NCBI GenBank assembly: GCA_041987545.1
Contig: JBHIWH010000004.1
Location: 186,001 to 250,000, forward strand
DNA from: JAJRXR01 sp041987545
GTDB lineage: Bacteria; Planctomycetota; Phycisphaerae; Phycisphaerales; UBA1924
DNA length: 64,000 nt
Reading direction: 5' to 3'
Of the stretch, positions 36,182 to 44,528 are shown piece by piece. The notes under the pieces were generated by a model, which did no database searches, was not told the DNA's origin, and worked only from the letters and a program-made list of their open reading frames with translations. The number at the start of each line of letters is the position of its first letter. The first letter of the stretch is position 1. A program made the position numbers and the translations under genes.

Positions 36182-37812
36182 CGCGACACCCCCAGCCTCG
36201 CCGCTCGCAGACGGGCGGCGGCCAGCGCGATCAGGCCCCCCGCGGCCAGCGCCGCGACGAGCCCCGCGCCCGTGATCCAGATCGCGGCGGCCGACAGCTC
36301 GTCCATCCGCGAGAAGTGCAGGTACTCCAGAGTCTGCCGCGCCAGCGAGTCGCGGCCCGCCGGCCAGACCATGACGCTCGCCTCGATCTCGTGCAGGCTC
36401 ATCGCGCCCGCCGCCAGGGCCGCGCCCACCAGCGCCGGCGCCTGCATGGGCAGCGACGCCAGCGCCCACGCGCGCCAGCCCCCGCCCGTCTGCACACGCA
36501 CATCGCGCAGCGTCGGTGGCTCCGACCACGCCGCCCAGCACGCGACCACCCCCACGACGAACGAGTGCCGCGCCACGCACGCCATCACCGGGCCGCCCAG
36601 GCCCAGCTCGACCGAGCCAGTCGCCTCGGCGACCGCCGCGCCGACCAGCACGCCCGGGATCAGCGCGCCCACCAGCATGAGCCGCACCCCCGCGCCCGCG
36701 ACAAGCCGCGCCCATCGACCTCCGACGCTGAGAGCCGCGCTGAGCGCCAGTCCCGCGACCATGCACGCCGCCGCCGTCAGCCCGGCAACCGCCAGGCTCG
36801 AGACCGCCCCCGACCCGCTCAGCCGCCAGAACCGCCCGAGCGAGCCCCAGTCCGCCATCGCCCACGCGAAGAGCGCCACCGGCGCGCCGACCGCCAGCGA
36901 CCAGACGACCCCCTCGCCGACCGCCGCGCCAGGGCCCCGCCGCCCCGCAGACGCGTCCCGTGGGCCCGAGTCCCGACCGGCCAGCGCGCGGCGCACAAGC
37001 ACGCCCCCGATGACCCATCCCCCGGCCAGCGCGACGAGCAGCAAGGGCGCCGCCGCGACCCACGACCTCCACCACTCGTCCCGGGCCGAGCCTGCCAGCT
37101 CGCGCCAGACGACGAGCGCGAGCGTGTCCAGCTGCGCCAGGTGCATCGGGACCGCCGAGCCCAGCATCACGAGCGACACGAGACCCACCGAGCCGAGCAC
37201 GCCCGCGCGGTGCATGCCGAGCGTCGCGCGCCAACGCGCGAGTGGCCCCGCGGGCTCCAGCCGCAGCGCGTCCTCGACGGCCGGGTCCTGCCGCGCCATG
37301 GCCGAGGCGAGCACGAGCGCCGCGAGAGGCGAGGCCCACAGCGCCAGCGCAACAACGGCGATCGACTTGCCCGCCAGCACCGGCGCCCACCGCGCCCCGT
37401 CGGCCGCGGCCCGCGTCAACGCGTCGCCCAGCAGCGTCCCCGGGTCGCGCACGATCCCCCAGCCGGCGTACGCGAGGTAGCTGGGTACGAGCATCGGCGT
37501 GAGCACGAGGGGCGCCCATACCGCGCCCCGGCCCCGCGTCAGCAGCCGCGCGCCGGGCCAGCCGAACACCGTCGCGAGCACGGCGATCAGCACGGGCGCG
37601 ACGATCGACCGCGCGGCGACGGCCGGGGGCGACTCGATCGCCTCCAGCGCCCCGTCCCCCCGAGCCTCGACCGCGTCGATCGCGCCCGTGACGACAGCAA
37701 TCCCGACCGGCCAGACGACGCACACGCCGAGGATCGCTCCGAGCACGAGCGAAGCGACGACGAGCGTCGCGCCCCCACCCCCGCCCCGCTCCGCGTCCGA
37801 GCCTCGTGCCAC
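36178..37812 (-). CDS. FbpB/ThiP-like double ABC permease (binding-protein-dependent type)
   Basis: This 544-aa protein has about 12 membrane helices in two halves. Each half has a degenerate EAA-like loop: ALRLEPAGPLARWRATLGMHR in the first half, and VQTGGGWRAWALASLPMQAPA in the second. This is the pattern of fused permeases for iron(III) or thiamine import. The family's ATPase and binding protein are not next to it. GTG at 37810-37812 is preferred; the frame is open to 37959 but that part is a basic, low-complexity string and would leave only 27 bp for the promoter toward pepP. It is first in the twelve-gene run and overlaps the NHL gene by ATGA. Confidence 0.75.
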   Translation of the reverse strand: MARGSDAERGGGGGATLVVASLVLGAILGVCVVWPVGIAVVTGAIDAVEARGDGALEAIESPPAVAARSIVAPVLIAVLATVFGWPGARLLTRGRGAVWAPLVLTPMLVPSYLAYAGWGIVRDPGTLLGDALTRAAADGARWAPVLAGKSIAVVALALWASPLAALVLASAMARQDPAVEDALRLEPAGPLARWRATLGMHRAGVLGSVGLVSLVMLGSAVPMHLAQLDTLALVVWRELAGSARDEWWRSWVAAAPLLLVALAGGWVIGGVLVRRALAGRDSGPRDASAGRRGPGAAVGEGVVWSLAVGAPVALFAWAMADWGSLGRFWRLSGSGAVSSLAVAGLTAAACMVAGLALSAALSVGGRWARLVAGAGVRLMLVGALIPGVLVGAAVAEATGSVELGLGGPVMACVARHSFVVGVVACWAAWSEPPTLRDVRVQTGGGWRAWALASLPMQAPALVGAALAAGAMSLHEIEASVMVWPAGRDSLARQTLEYLHFSRMDELSAAAIWITGAGLVAALAAGGLIALAAARLRAARLGVSR

Positions 37813-37972
37813 CCGACCCCCGTTCGTCCGCCGCTGCTTCGTTGTTTGGCGTTCGCGCCGCCGCGTTTGCCCCTCCGGGCGCGGCCCGCGTGCGACAGAA
37901 GGTACGGGAGGCGCCCGCCGCGGGATCGCCCGGGCGCCGAGTTCCCGAACGGAAGCCATCCGTCCGGAGAGC

Positions 37973-37978
37973 TATCAT
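37973..37978 (+). promoter_or_regulatory. Putative -10 box (TATCAT) for a leaderless pepP mRNA
   Basis: TATCAT ends 8 nt before the pepP ATG and no Shine-Dalgarno sequence lies between, so transcription should start at or next to the start codon. Confidence 0.4.
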
Positions 37979-37986
37979 CCCCGCCG

Positions 37987-39120
37987 ATGCCCGCACGACG
38001 CCGCACGAGCCAGAGCGACCCCCACCCCGCGAGGATCCGCCGGCTCCGCGCCGCGCTCAAGAAGGCCGAAGTCGATCACCTGGTCGTCTCGAACCCCAAG
38101 GACGTCGGCTACCTGTGCGGCTTCATGGGCGGCGACTCCTGGCTCGTCGTCGGCTCGGGCAAGGCGACACTCGTCTCCGACTTCCGCTACCAGGAGGAGG
38201 CCGAGTCCTTCCGCCCGGGTGTCCGGACCGTCATGCGCGACGGCCCGATGACCGGGGCGGTGGCCGCAGTCCTGGCCGACCGCGGCGCCGAGCGCGTCGG
38301 CGTCCAGGGCGAGGACATGACCCTCGCCGTCGAGGACAGCCTCAAGAAAGCCCTCAAGCCCCACGGCTACCGCTCGGGCGATCTGATCCGAACCTCCGGC
38401 CTGGTCTCCAAGCTCCGCTGGGTCAAGGACGCCTCCGAGGTCGCGCTCATCCGCAGGGCGGCCCGGATCCAGGAGACGGCGCTGGAGGCGGCGCTGGGGC
38501 AGATCAAGGTCGGGATGAGCGAGCTCGACGTCGCCGCCATCCTCGAGTACGAGATGAAGATGCGGGGCTCGAGCGACCCGAGCTTCGCGACGATCGTCGG
38601 CGCCGGGCCCAACAGCTCCAAGGGGCACTACTCGCCCTCCGAGAGGGCCCGCGTGAAGGCCAACAAGCCCCTGCTGATCGACTGGGGCGCGATCTGGCGG
38701 GGCTACCACTCGGACATGACGCGGGTCGTCGTCTTCGGGCGCTGGCCCGCCCAGATCCGTGAGATCTACAACGTGGTGCTCGAGGCGCACGAGGCGGCGG
38801 CCGCCGCCCTCCGCGCCGGCGCCCGCTGCCGGGACATGGACGGCGTGGCCCGGAAGGTCATCGCCGACGCGGGCTACGGCGACCGGTTCGGGCACGGCCT
38901 GGGCCACGGCATCGGGCTGGACGTCCACGAGGCGCCCGGCATGGGCTCCAAGGCCCCCAACGACCCCCTGCCCGAGGGCGCCGTCGTCACCATCGAGCCC
39001 GGGATCTACCTGCCCGGCGTCGGGGGCGTCCGCATCGAGGACGACTACCTGGTCACGAAGAACGGCTCGCGGAACCTCAGCTCGCTTCCCAAGGACATCC
39101 GGTGGGCGACCAGGCGCTAG
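37987..39120 (+). CDS. pepP: Xaa-Pro aminopeptidase (M24 metallopeptidase)
   Basis: This 377-aa enzyme removes N-terminal residues ahead of proline. The N-terminal creatinase-like domain covers about residues 15-145. The catalytic M24 domain follows with all five metal ligands visible: Asp in LLIDWGAIW, Asp in YHSDMTRVV, His in FGHGLGHGIGLDVHE, Glu in VVTIEPGIYL and Glu in VRIEDDYLV. The ATG at 37987 begins MPARRRTSQSDPHP; a much longer open frame upstream is antisense to the permease and not coding. It is cytoplasmic. accB follows 39 bp downstream, as in many bacteria where pepQ/pepP-like genes precede accBC. Confidence 0.95.
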   Translation: MPARRRTSQSDPHPARIRRLRAALKKAEVDHLVVSNPKDVGYLCGFMGGDSWLVVGSGKATLVSDFRYQEEAESFRPGVRTVMRDGPMTGAVAAVLADRGAERVGVQGEDMTLAVEDSLKKALKPHGYRSGDLIRTSGLVSKLRWVKDASEVALIRRAARIQETALEAALGQIKVGMSELDVAAILEYEMKMRGSSDPSFATIVGAGPNSSKGHYSPSERARVKANKPLLIDWGAIWRGYHSDMTRVVVFGRWPAQIREIYNVVLEAHEAAAAALRAGARCRDMDGVARKVIADAGYGDRFGHGLGHGIGLDVHEAPGMGSKAPNDPLPEGAVVTIEPGIYLPGVGGVRIEDDYLVTKNGSRNLSSLPKDIRWATRR

Positions 39121-39134
39121 CCGCCCCGCCCGTG

Positions 39135-39140
39135 TAGGCT
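39135..39140 (+). promoter_or_regulatory. Putative -10 box (TAGGCT) of accBC
   Basis: TAGGCT directly precedes the palindrome at 39141-39157. A transcript starting 7 nt downstream would begin inside the palindrome and have only about a 13-nt leader. Confidence 0.4.
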
Positions 39141-39157
39141 GTTTCTCCGAGAGAAAC
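39141..39157 (+). promoter_or_regulatory. Perfect palindrome between accBC -10 box and start codon
   Basis: GTTTCTCCGAGAGAAAC has perfect 7-bp arms and a 3-nt centre and ends 2 nt before the accB ATG. As DNA it would place a repressor over the transcription start; as RNA its hairpin would hide the GAGA ribosome-binding site. Either reading suggests control of accBC. Confidence 0.5.
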
Positions 39158-39159
39158 CC

Positions 39160-39630
39160 ATGATCGATACACGCAAACTCAAGGAACTCGTCCGCCTCAT
39201 GGTGGAGAACGAGCTGACCGAGCTCGACCTCCGCGACAAGGACGAGACCGTGACCATCAAGCGAGGCGGCGAGGGACCGATCGTCCAGCACGCCGTCGCC
39301 CCCACGATGAACGGCTCGGCCGCGCCCGCCGCGGCTCCCGCGGCGGCGGCGCCCGCGGGCGGTGACGACGCCGGCGGGGACGACGCCGGCCTCGTCGCCA
39401 TCGAGTCGCCCATGGTCGGCACGTTCTACGCGGCGCCGAACCCGGACGCCGAGGCGTACGTCAGCGTCGGCGCGAACGTCTCGCCCGGCTCGGTCGTGTG
39501 CGTCGTCGAGGCGATGAAGGTCTTCAACGAGATCAAGTCCGAGGCCTCGGGCACGATCGAGCGCATCCTCGTGCAGAACGGGGACGCGGTCGAGTTCGGG
39601 CAGAAGCTCTTCCTGGTCCGCCCCTCCTGA
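39160..39630 (+). CDS. accB: Biotin carboxyl carrier protein of acetyl-CoA carboxylase
   Basis: This 156-aa protein has an N-terminal helix (KLKELVRLMVENELTELDLRD) typical of AccB, an Ala/Pro-rich linker at about residues 48-80, and the C-terminal biotinyl domain with the modified Lys in VVEAMKVFNEIKS. It carries carboxybiotin between biotin carboxylase and carboxyltransferase in malonyl-CoA formation, the first step of fatty-acid synthesis. accC follows 27 bp downstream. A palindrome at the start site suggests regulation. Very sure. Confidence 0.98.
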   Translation: MIDTRKLKELVRLMVENELTELDLRDKDETVTIKRGGEGPIVQHAVAPTMNGSAAPAAAPAAAAPAGGDDAGGDDAGLVAIESPMVGTFYAAPNPDAEAYVSVGANVSPGSVVCVVEAMKVFNEIKSEASGTIERILVQNGDAVEFGQKLFLVRPS

Positions 39631-39657
39631 TGGGCGCGGCGCCCCGCTGATCCAATC

Positions 39658-41001
39658 ATGTTCAGACGAGTCCTGATCGCCAACCGGGGCGAGATCGCCC
39701 TCCGCATCCTCCGGGCCTGCCACGAGCTGGGCATGGAGGCGGTCTGTGTCTACTCCAAGGCCGACGCCGACGCGCCGTACCTCAAGCTCGCCGACCGGGC
39801 CATTTGCATCGGCGAGGCGCCCGCCAAGGACAGCTACCTCAACATCTCGCGGATCATCTCGGCCGCCGAGATCGCCGACGTGGACGCGATCCACCCGGGG
39901 TACGGGTTCCTGAGCGAGCGGGCGGACTTCTCGCAGGTCTGCCGCGAGTGCAAGATCGAGTTCGTGGGCCCCAGCCCCGAGGCGATGGGGCGCCTGGGCG
40001 ACAAGGTCGAGGCCAAGCGGTACGCCAAGGCGGCCAAGGTGCCGGTCTTCCCGGGCTCGGAGGGCGCGATCGAGGACGAGGAGGAGGCGGTCGAGGTCGC
40101 CGCCGAGATCGGCTACCCCGTCATCATCAAGGCCGCGGCGGGCGGGGGCGGGCGCGGGATGCGCGTCTGCCGCAACGAGGCGAGCCTGCGGACGAACATC
40201 TCCAAGGCCCGCCAGGAGGCCCAGGCCGCCTTCGGCAACGGGGCGGTCTTCATCGAGAAGTTCCTCGAGAACGCCCGCCACGTCGAGGTCCAGGTCCTGG
40301 GCGACAAGCACGGGCACGCGGTCCATTTGTTCGAGCGGGACTGCTCGATGCAGCGGCGTCACCAGAAGGTCATCGAGGAGGCGCCCGGCCCGGGCATCGA
40401 GCGCAAGAAGATCGCCGCGGTCTGCGACTCGGCGGCGAGGCTGGTCAAGAGCGCCGAGTACGCCGGCGCCGCGACCGTCGAGTTCCTCATGGACGAGGAC
40501 CAGAGCTTCTACATGCTCGAGGTGAACACCCGCGTGCAGGTCGAGCACCCCGTGACCGAGCTGATCACGGGCGTGGACATCGTCAAGCAGTCGCTGCTGA
40601 TTGCGGCGGGCGAGCCCCTGCCCTTCAAGCAGAAGGACATCAAGGCGAGCGGGCACGCGGTCGAGTGCCGCATCAACGCCGAGGACCCGGACCGGGACTT
40701 CATGCCCAGCGCCGGGACGATCGAGACGTGGCGCCCGCCCGGTGGCCCTGGCGTCCGGATCGACTCGCACGTCGTGCCGGGGTACCGCGTGCCGCCGAAC
40801 TACGACTCGATGATCGGGAAGCTGATCGTCCACGCCGAGACCCGCGAGGCCGCGATCACGCGGGCCAGGCGGGCGCTGGCCGAGTTCGAGGTGGGCCCGA
40901 TCAAGACGACGATCCCGCTGCACCGGCGCCTGATGCGCAACGCGGACTTCGCGCGGGGCGGCGTGGACATCCACTTCCTGGAGCGGCTGCTCAAGGCGTG
41001 A
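39658..41001 (+). CDS. accC: Biotin carboxylase subunit of acetyl-CoA carboxylase
   Basis: This 447-aa protein is full length for AccC. It carboxylates biotin on AccB using ATP and bicarbonate. The N-terminal domain starts MFRRVLIANRGEIALRILRAC. The ATP-grasp region has the Gly-rich loop AAAGGGGRGMRV, the lid, HVEVQVLGD, FERDCSMQRRHQK, and the catalytic block EVNTRVQVEHPVTE. The C-terminal domain begins GHAVECRINAEDP. It forms an operon with accB; no carboxyltransferase gene is nearby, so those subunits are encoded elsewhere. A hairpin terminator follows 26 bp after the stop. Confidence 0.98.
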   Translation: MFRRVLIANRGEIALRILRACHELGMEAVCVYSKADADAPYLKLADRAICIGEAPAKDSYLNISRIISAAEIADVDAIHPGYGFLSERADFSQVCRECKIEFVGPSPEAMGRLGDKVEAKRYAKAAKVPVFPGSEGAIEDEEEAVEVAAEIGYPVIIKAAAGGGGRGMRVCRNEASLRTNISKARQEAQAAFGNGAVFIEKFLENARHVEVQVLGDKHGHAVHLFERDCSMQRRHQKVIEEAPGPGIERKKIAAVCDSAARLVKSAEYAGAATVEFLMDEDQSFYMLEVNTRVQVEHPVTELITGVDIVKQSLLIAAGEPLPFKQKDIKASGHAVECRINAEDPDRDFMPSAGTIETWRPPGGPGVRIDSHVVPGYRVPPNYDSMIGKLIVHAETREAAITRARRALAEFEVGPIKTTIPLHRRLMRNADFARGGVDIHFLERLLKA

Positions 41002-41027
41002 ATCTCGCGGCTCGGCGCAATAGAAAA

Positions 41028-41054
41028 CGGGCGAGCCCGCGTGGGGCCCGCCCG
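41028..41054. terminator. Two-way terminator between accC and the PEP-CTERM gene
   Basis: An 11-bp stem with one mismatch (41028-41038 with 41044-41054) and a 5-nt loop. On the minus strand it is followed by TTTTCTATT, so it is a good intrinsic terminator for the PEP-CTERM gene and can serve accC from the other side. Confidence 0.75.
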
Positions 41055-41078
41055 CTCATTGTTGCGTGACAGAACGGC

Positions 41079-41684
41079 TCAGCGGCGACGACGGGTCGCG
41101 GCCAGGCCGCCAAAGCCCAGCAGCGCCATCGTGCCCGGCGCGGGGATCACGCCGACGCGCAGGTTGTCGAGCGTCGCCCAGGCGTTGGCCGCGGCGTCCG
41201 ACGCGTCGATCGTCAGGCTGGTGATCGTCATGTCGCTCGTGAACCCGCGGAAGTCATCGCCGGGCGACGAGAAGTTGACGACGGTCCCGTCGCTCAGCGT
41301 CGCGGTCATGTCCGCCCCGATGGGGAAGAACAGGATGTCGGAGGCGAACATGCGCCCGCCGACGGCCGTGACGTTGCCGCTCGTGAACGTGATGACCAGC
41401 GCGTCCAGCGCCGAGTCGGTCGAGACCAGGCCGGGGTCGTTGAACAGGTTGTTCGACCCAGCGCCCGTCGCGGTGATGTCGTACGAGAACGTCCCGTCCG
41501 TGAAGCTCAGGATCGGGCCGGCGGCGCCGATGGGCACGCCGTCGAAGCCCTCGAAGTACGAGCCGGGCTCGATGTTGGACAGGAAGTCCGCCTCGTTGTC
41601 GTAGACAGTGGTGCCGCCCGCGAGGGCGGTCCCGGCGGTCAGCGCAGCCACACCGGCCGCGGAAAGAACAGCACTCAACTTCAT
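41079..41684 (-). CDS. PEP-CTERM-sorted exported protein
   Basis: This 201-aa protein has a signal peptide (AGVAALTAGTALAGG), a beta-sandwich-like middle (NYFEGFDG-type start, TLDNLRVGV end), and a C-terminal sorting tag: VIPAPGTMALLGFGGLAATRRRR, that is, a PxP motif, a hydrophobic helix and an Arg cluster. Such tags are recognised by an exosortase, which should be encoded elsewhere in this genome. The middle resembles domains found in secreted planctomycete proteins that may bind sugars. ATG at 41682-41684. The upstream 570 bp are non-coding and structured. Confidence 0.88.
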   Translation of the reverse strand: MKLSAVLSAAGVAALTAGTALAGGTTVYDNEADFLSNIEPGSYFEGFDGVPIGAAGPILSFTDGTFSYDITATGAGSNNLFNDPGLVSTDSALDALVITFTSGNVTAVGGRMFASDILFFPIGADMTATLSDGTVVNFSSPGDDFRGFTSDMTITSLTIDASDAAANAWATLDNLRVGVIPAPGTMALLGFGGLAATRRRR

Positions 41685-42256
41685 CGCTTTCCCCTTCTCC
41701 CCCCCGCGGCGCGGGGATGGTCTCTCTGGACAGGCTCTCTTGCCCGGGATCTCACCCCCGGGCTCTCTCAGCCCAGAATCCTACCGGGAACCGCCCTCGC
41801 GCCCTAGCCCGAACCACCGAAATCGGTGGGTCAGCCATCCCCCCAGAGGGGACCCCTCCCCGGGTGAGCCCGCTCCCAGCGGGGCTCGCTCGGCCGGGCC
41901 GAAGCCCAAATAAGAACAAACCCCCGCGTTTCCGCAGGGGCTTGTTCGCCTGTCTTGGCAGAGAGAAAGAGAGAAAGAGAATCGTGGTCGAGCCCCTCTC
42001 GGGGCCCCCCTCGCGGCCTGGCGTTCCCTTCTCGGCGGGTCGCTCGGCCTGATCTGGTTGGAAGGTGCCACACGCCTGCGAGGGCGCCAACCAATGTGCG
42101 GGAATTTCCTGAGATCGGGCCTGTTCGGCCTGTGAGGGCGGGCCGCGGGGCCCCGGGCCCCTCCTACGATCCCGTTCCCGGGCGGATCGGAATCCCCCGA
42201 CGCGGGCGCAAGCCGCCCCGGGCCAGCGGATCAGACCCACGGACAGGAGCCCCGAG
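41685..42256. other. 572-bp non-coding region rich in hairpins between divergent genes
   Basis: No convincing gene was found on either strand. Visible structures are a GCCCGGG/CCCGGGC hairpin (41742-41763) in the PEP-CTERM leader, a CCACCG/CGGTGG hairpin near 41815, the terminator-like hairpin at 41914-41947, a purine run of GAGAAA units (about 41960-41980) and a TTGG-AA-GGTGCC / GGCGCC-AA-CCAA hairpin at 42058-42094. A ribosome-binding site AGGAG precedes the aminotransferase ATG. The number of hairpins suggests a small RNA or a long regulatory leader. Confidence 0.55.
41914..41947 (-). terminator. Terminator-like hairpin within the 41.7-42.2 kb gap
   Basis: A 14-bp stem with two mismatches and a 6-nt loop. 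On the minus strand a G-rich arm is followed by TTTGTTCTTATTT. It would end a minus-strand transcript that starts somewhere between here and 42256 and is not attached to any recognised gene. Confidence 0.6.
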
Positions 42257-43432
42257 ATGAGCCAGGCCAGCGCCCCGACCGGAACCCGCACGCTCGCGAT
42301 CGACGGCGGAGAGCCGGTCTTCGAGACCGCCGTCCCCTTCATGGCCGTCGGCCTCACCGACTCGGACGTCGCCGCCGCCACCGAGGTGCTCCGCTCGGGC
42401 ATGCTCCGGGCCGCCAGCAAGTGCGCCGCCCTCGAGGAGCGGTTCGCCGAGCTCTCGGGCGCCAGGCACGCGATGGCCTGCGCCAACGGGACGTGCGCCC
42501 TGCAGCTGGCCTACGGCGCCACCATCAAGCCGGGCGACGAGGTGCTCGTCCCCGCCTGGACGTACATCGCGACGGCGAGCATGGTCGCCGCCGCCGGCGC
42601 CACGCCCGTCTTCTGCGACGTTCACGAGGACTCGTACCAGATCGACCTGGCGGACGCCGAGAAGCGGATCACGGACAAGACCACCGCGATCGCGTGCACG
42701 CACCTGTACGGCATCCCCGTGGACATCGACGCCGTCCAGTCCCTGGCCAAGAAGCACAACCTCAGGGTCATCTACGACGCCGCCCAGGCGCACCTCGCGA
42801 CGTACAAGGGCAAGGGCCTGGGCGAGTTCGGCGACGTCGTGACCTACTCCTTCTACGCCACCAAGAACCTGGGCACGGGCGAGGGGGGCATGGTCACCTG
42901 CAACGACGACCAGCTCGCCCACAAGATCCAGATGCTCAGGTCCCACGGCGAATCGGGCAAGTACCTGCACGAGTCCATCGGCTTCAACTACCGCATGAAC
43001 GACATCACGGGCGCCATCGGCCTGTCCAAGATCGAGCTGCTCCCCGAGCAGACCGACCGCCGCCGCGCCGTCGCCGCCCGCTACGACGCGATCATCGACG
43101 GGATCGACGGCGTCGGGCGCCCCCGCGTGGACGACGGCCTCGAGCCCGCGTGGCACCTGTACACCTGCCGCCTCGACCCCGACAAGTTCGGCGTCGACCG
43201 CGACCGCTTCTGCGAGGCCCTCAAGGCCGAGGGCGTGCCGACCGCGGTCCACTACCCGCGGGCCACCCCCCGCCAGCCCGCGTTCGACTCGTTCAAGCCC
43301 GACTACCCGCCCGTGTCCGACGCGCTGGCCTCGCGGGTCTTCTGCATCCCGATCCACCACAACCTGACCGACGAGCAGGTGGACCGGATTGGCGAGGCGA
43401 TCGCGAAGGTCGCCGACGCGTACCGGAAGTAG
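42257..43432 (+). CDS. DegT/DnrJ/EryC1/StrS-family PLP aminotransferase
   Basis: This 391-aa protein is the usual length. It should transfer an amino group to a keto sugar (nucleotide-linked or cyclitol) using pyridoxal phosphate. The PLP Lys is K203 in SFYATKNLGTGEGG; the ring-binding Asp is at 174 in YDAAQAH; HGESGKYLHE, GFNYRMNDITGAIGLSKIE and HYPRATPRQPAF match the family. The beginning LAIDGGEPVF is typical of planctomycete and actinobacterial members. ATG follows AGGAG. It is convergent with phosphomannose isomerase. The product sugar cannot be stated. Confidence 0.93.
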   Translation: MSQASAPTGTRTLAIDGGEPVFETAVPFMAVGLTDSDVAAATEVLRSGMLRAASKCAALEERFAELSGARHAMACANGTCALQLAYGATIKPGDEVLVPAWTYIATASMVAAAGATPVFCDVHEDSYQIDLADAEKRITDKTTAIACTHLYGIPVDIDAVQSLAKKHNLRVIYDAAQAHLATYKGKGLGEFGDVVTYSFYATKNLGTGEGGMVTCNDDQLAHKIQMLRSHGESGKYLHESIGFNYRMNDITGAIGLSKIELLPEQTDRRRAVAARYDAIIDGIDGVGRPRVDDGLEPAWHLYTCRLDPDKFGVDRDRFCEALKAEGVPTAVHYPRATPRQPAFDSFKPDYPPVSDALASRVFCIPIHHNLTDEQVDRIGEAIAKVADAYRK

Positions 43433-43446
43433 GTCGGCTCCCGGGC

Positions 43447-43464
43447 CGCGGGCGACGGCCCGCG
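43447..43464. terminator. GC-rich hairpin between convergent aminotransferase and manA genes
   Basis: 7-bp arms CGCGGGC/GCCCGCG with a 4-nt loop in the 33-bp gap between the two stop codons; no T-tract. Confidence 0.5.
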
Positions 43465-43465
43465 C

Positions 43466-44503
43466 TCAGAGCACTTCGGCGATCAGGACCTCCGCCGGCT
43501 CGCCCCGTGATGCGATCTCGCACTCGCCCGACAGCTCGGCCGGGACAAGCACCGTCCGCCCCAGGGACAGGGGCGTCCGCTCGCCCCGCCACAACGCCTC
43601 GCACCCGTCGGCGCCCTTCAGGCACATGACGACGACCGGCGCGTCGTGCACGTCCACGCCCACGCGCTCCCGCGGCTCGAGCCGCACGGAGCGGAGCCGG
43701 TAAAACTCGGTCTCCGCGACCACCGCCTGCGTGATCCCGGGCTCGCGGACGCCCGCCGCCGGCGCACGCTCGTAGTCGGCGCACGCCAGCGCCTGCTCGA
43801 CGTGCAGCTCCCGCTCCGGGCGGTCGTACTCGCCGGTCCAGTCGTACAGCCGGAACGTCGTGTCGCTCGGCGTCTGGACCTCGGCGACCAGCACCCCCGC
43901 GCCCAGCGCGTGCACCGTCCCGCTGGGCAGCGTGTGGCACTCGCCCACCATCGCGGGCACGGCGCGCAGCACGTCGGGGACCGTCCCGGTCTCGATCGCC
44001 TCCCGCAGACGCTCGGGACCCACGCCCTCCCGAAGGCCCTTGTAGATCACCGCCTCCGGCTCGGCCTCCACGATCATCCAGCTCTCGGTCTTGAGGTGCG
44101 CGTCCTCGTGCGCCTCGGCGTAGTCCGGGCTGGGGTGCACCTGCACCGACAGGTGCTCGCGGGCGTCCAGGTACTTGACCAGCAGCGGGAAGCTCGGCAT
44201 CCCCTGCTCCTGCCGCACACGCTCGTTGTGCAGCACCCGCTCGCCCAGCAGCAGCGACCCCCACAGCTCGATCGCCTCGTGCAGCGTCCGGCCCTCGAGC
44301 AGGCCCGCGTCGATCCGCGAGCGGGCCTCGCCCCCGCCGCCGCCCGAGGCGCTGGTGGACGCCAGGTCCGCGACCTCCCAGCTCTCGCCGACGCGTTCGC
44401 CCTCGGGCAGCCGCTTGCCCAGCCGCTCTAGCCGCCGCCCGCCCCAGACCTTGGGCTTGAGGATCGGCTCGAACGTCAGGGGGTACGTCTCGGGCGTGCT
44501 CAC
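43466..44503 (-). CDS. manA: Mannose-6-phosphate isomerase, class I
   Basis: This 345-aa protein converts mannose 6-phosphate to fructose 6-phosphate. Zinc-site residues are in SVQVHPSPDYA (His), LKTESWMIVEA (Glu) and SGTVHALGAGVLVAEVQ (His); KPKVWGGRRL at the start and PSDTTFRLYDW are typical of the short bacterial form. It lies last in a minus-strand run with the FabZ-like and UvrC-like genes (26 bp gap). Together with the convergent DegT aminotransferase it hints at polysaccharide sugar supply, though they are not in one operon. Cytoplasmic. Sure of the family. Confidence 0.93.
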   Translation of the reverse strand: MSTPETYPLTFEPILKPKVWGGRRLERLGKRLPEGERVGESWEVADLASTSASGGGGGEARSRIDAGLLEGRTLHEAIELWGSLLLGERVLHNERVRQEQGMPSFPLLVKYLDAREHLSVQVHPSPDYAEAHEDAHLKTESWMIVEAEPEAVIYKGLREGVGPERLREAIETGTVPDVLRAVPAMVGECHTLPSGTVHALGAGVLVAEVQTPSDTTFRLYDWTGEYDRPERELHVEQALACADYERAPAAGVREPGITQAVVAETEFYRLRSVRLEPRERVGVDVHDAPVVVMCLKGADGCEALWRGERTPLSLGRTVLVPAELSGECEIASRGEPAEVLIAEVL

Positions 44504-44528
44504 GGGCTCGTGCTCCTGGGGGGCGTTC

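Noticed and set aside
37813..37959. N-terminal extension of the FbpB-like permease up to 37959
   Set aside because: The added residues are basic, low-complexity and without a signal; they would leave 27 bp for the divergent pepP promoter. GTG at 37812 is preferred, though this is not proven.
41717..42486. Overlapping open frames on both strands in the 41.7-42.2 kb gap
   Set aside because: Composition (runs of Pro, Arg, Gly, Ser) and lack of any family similarity or ribosome-binding site indicate non-coding, structured DNA.
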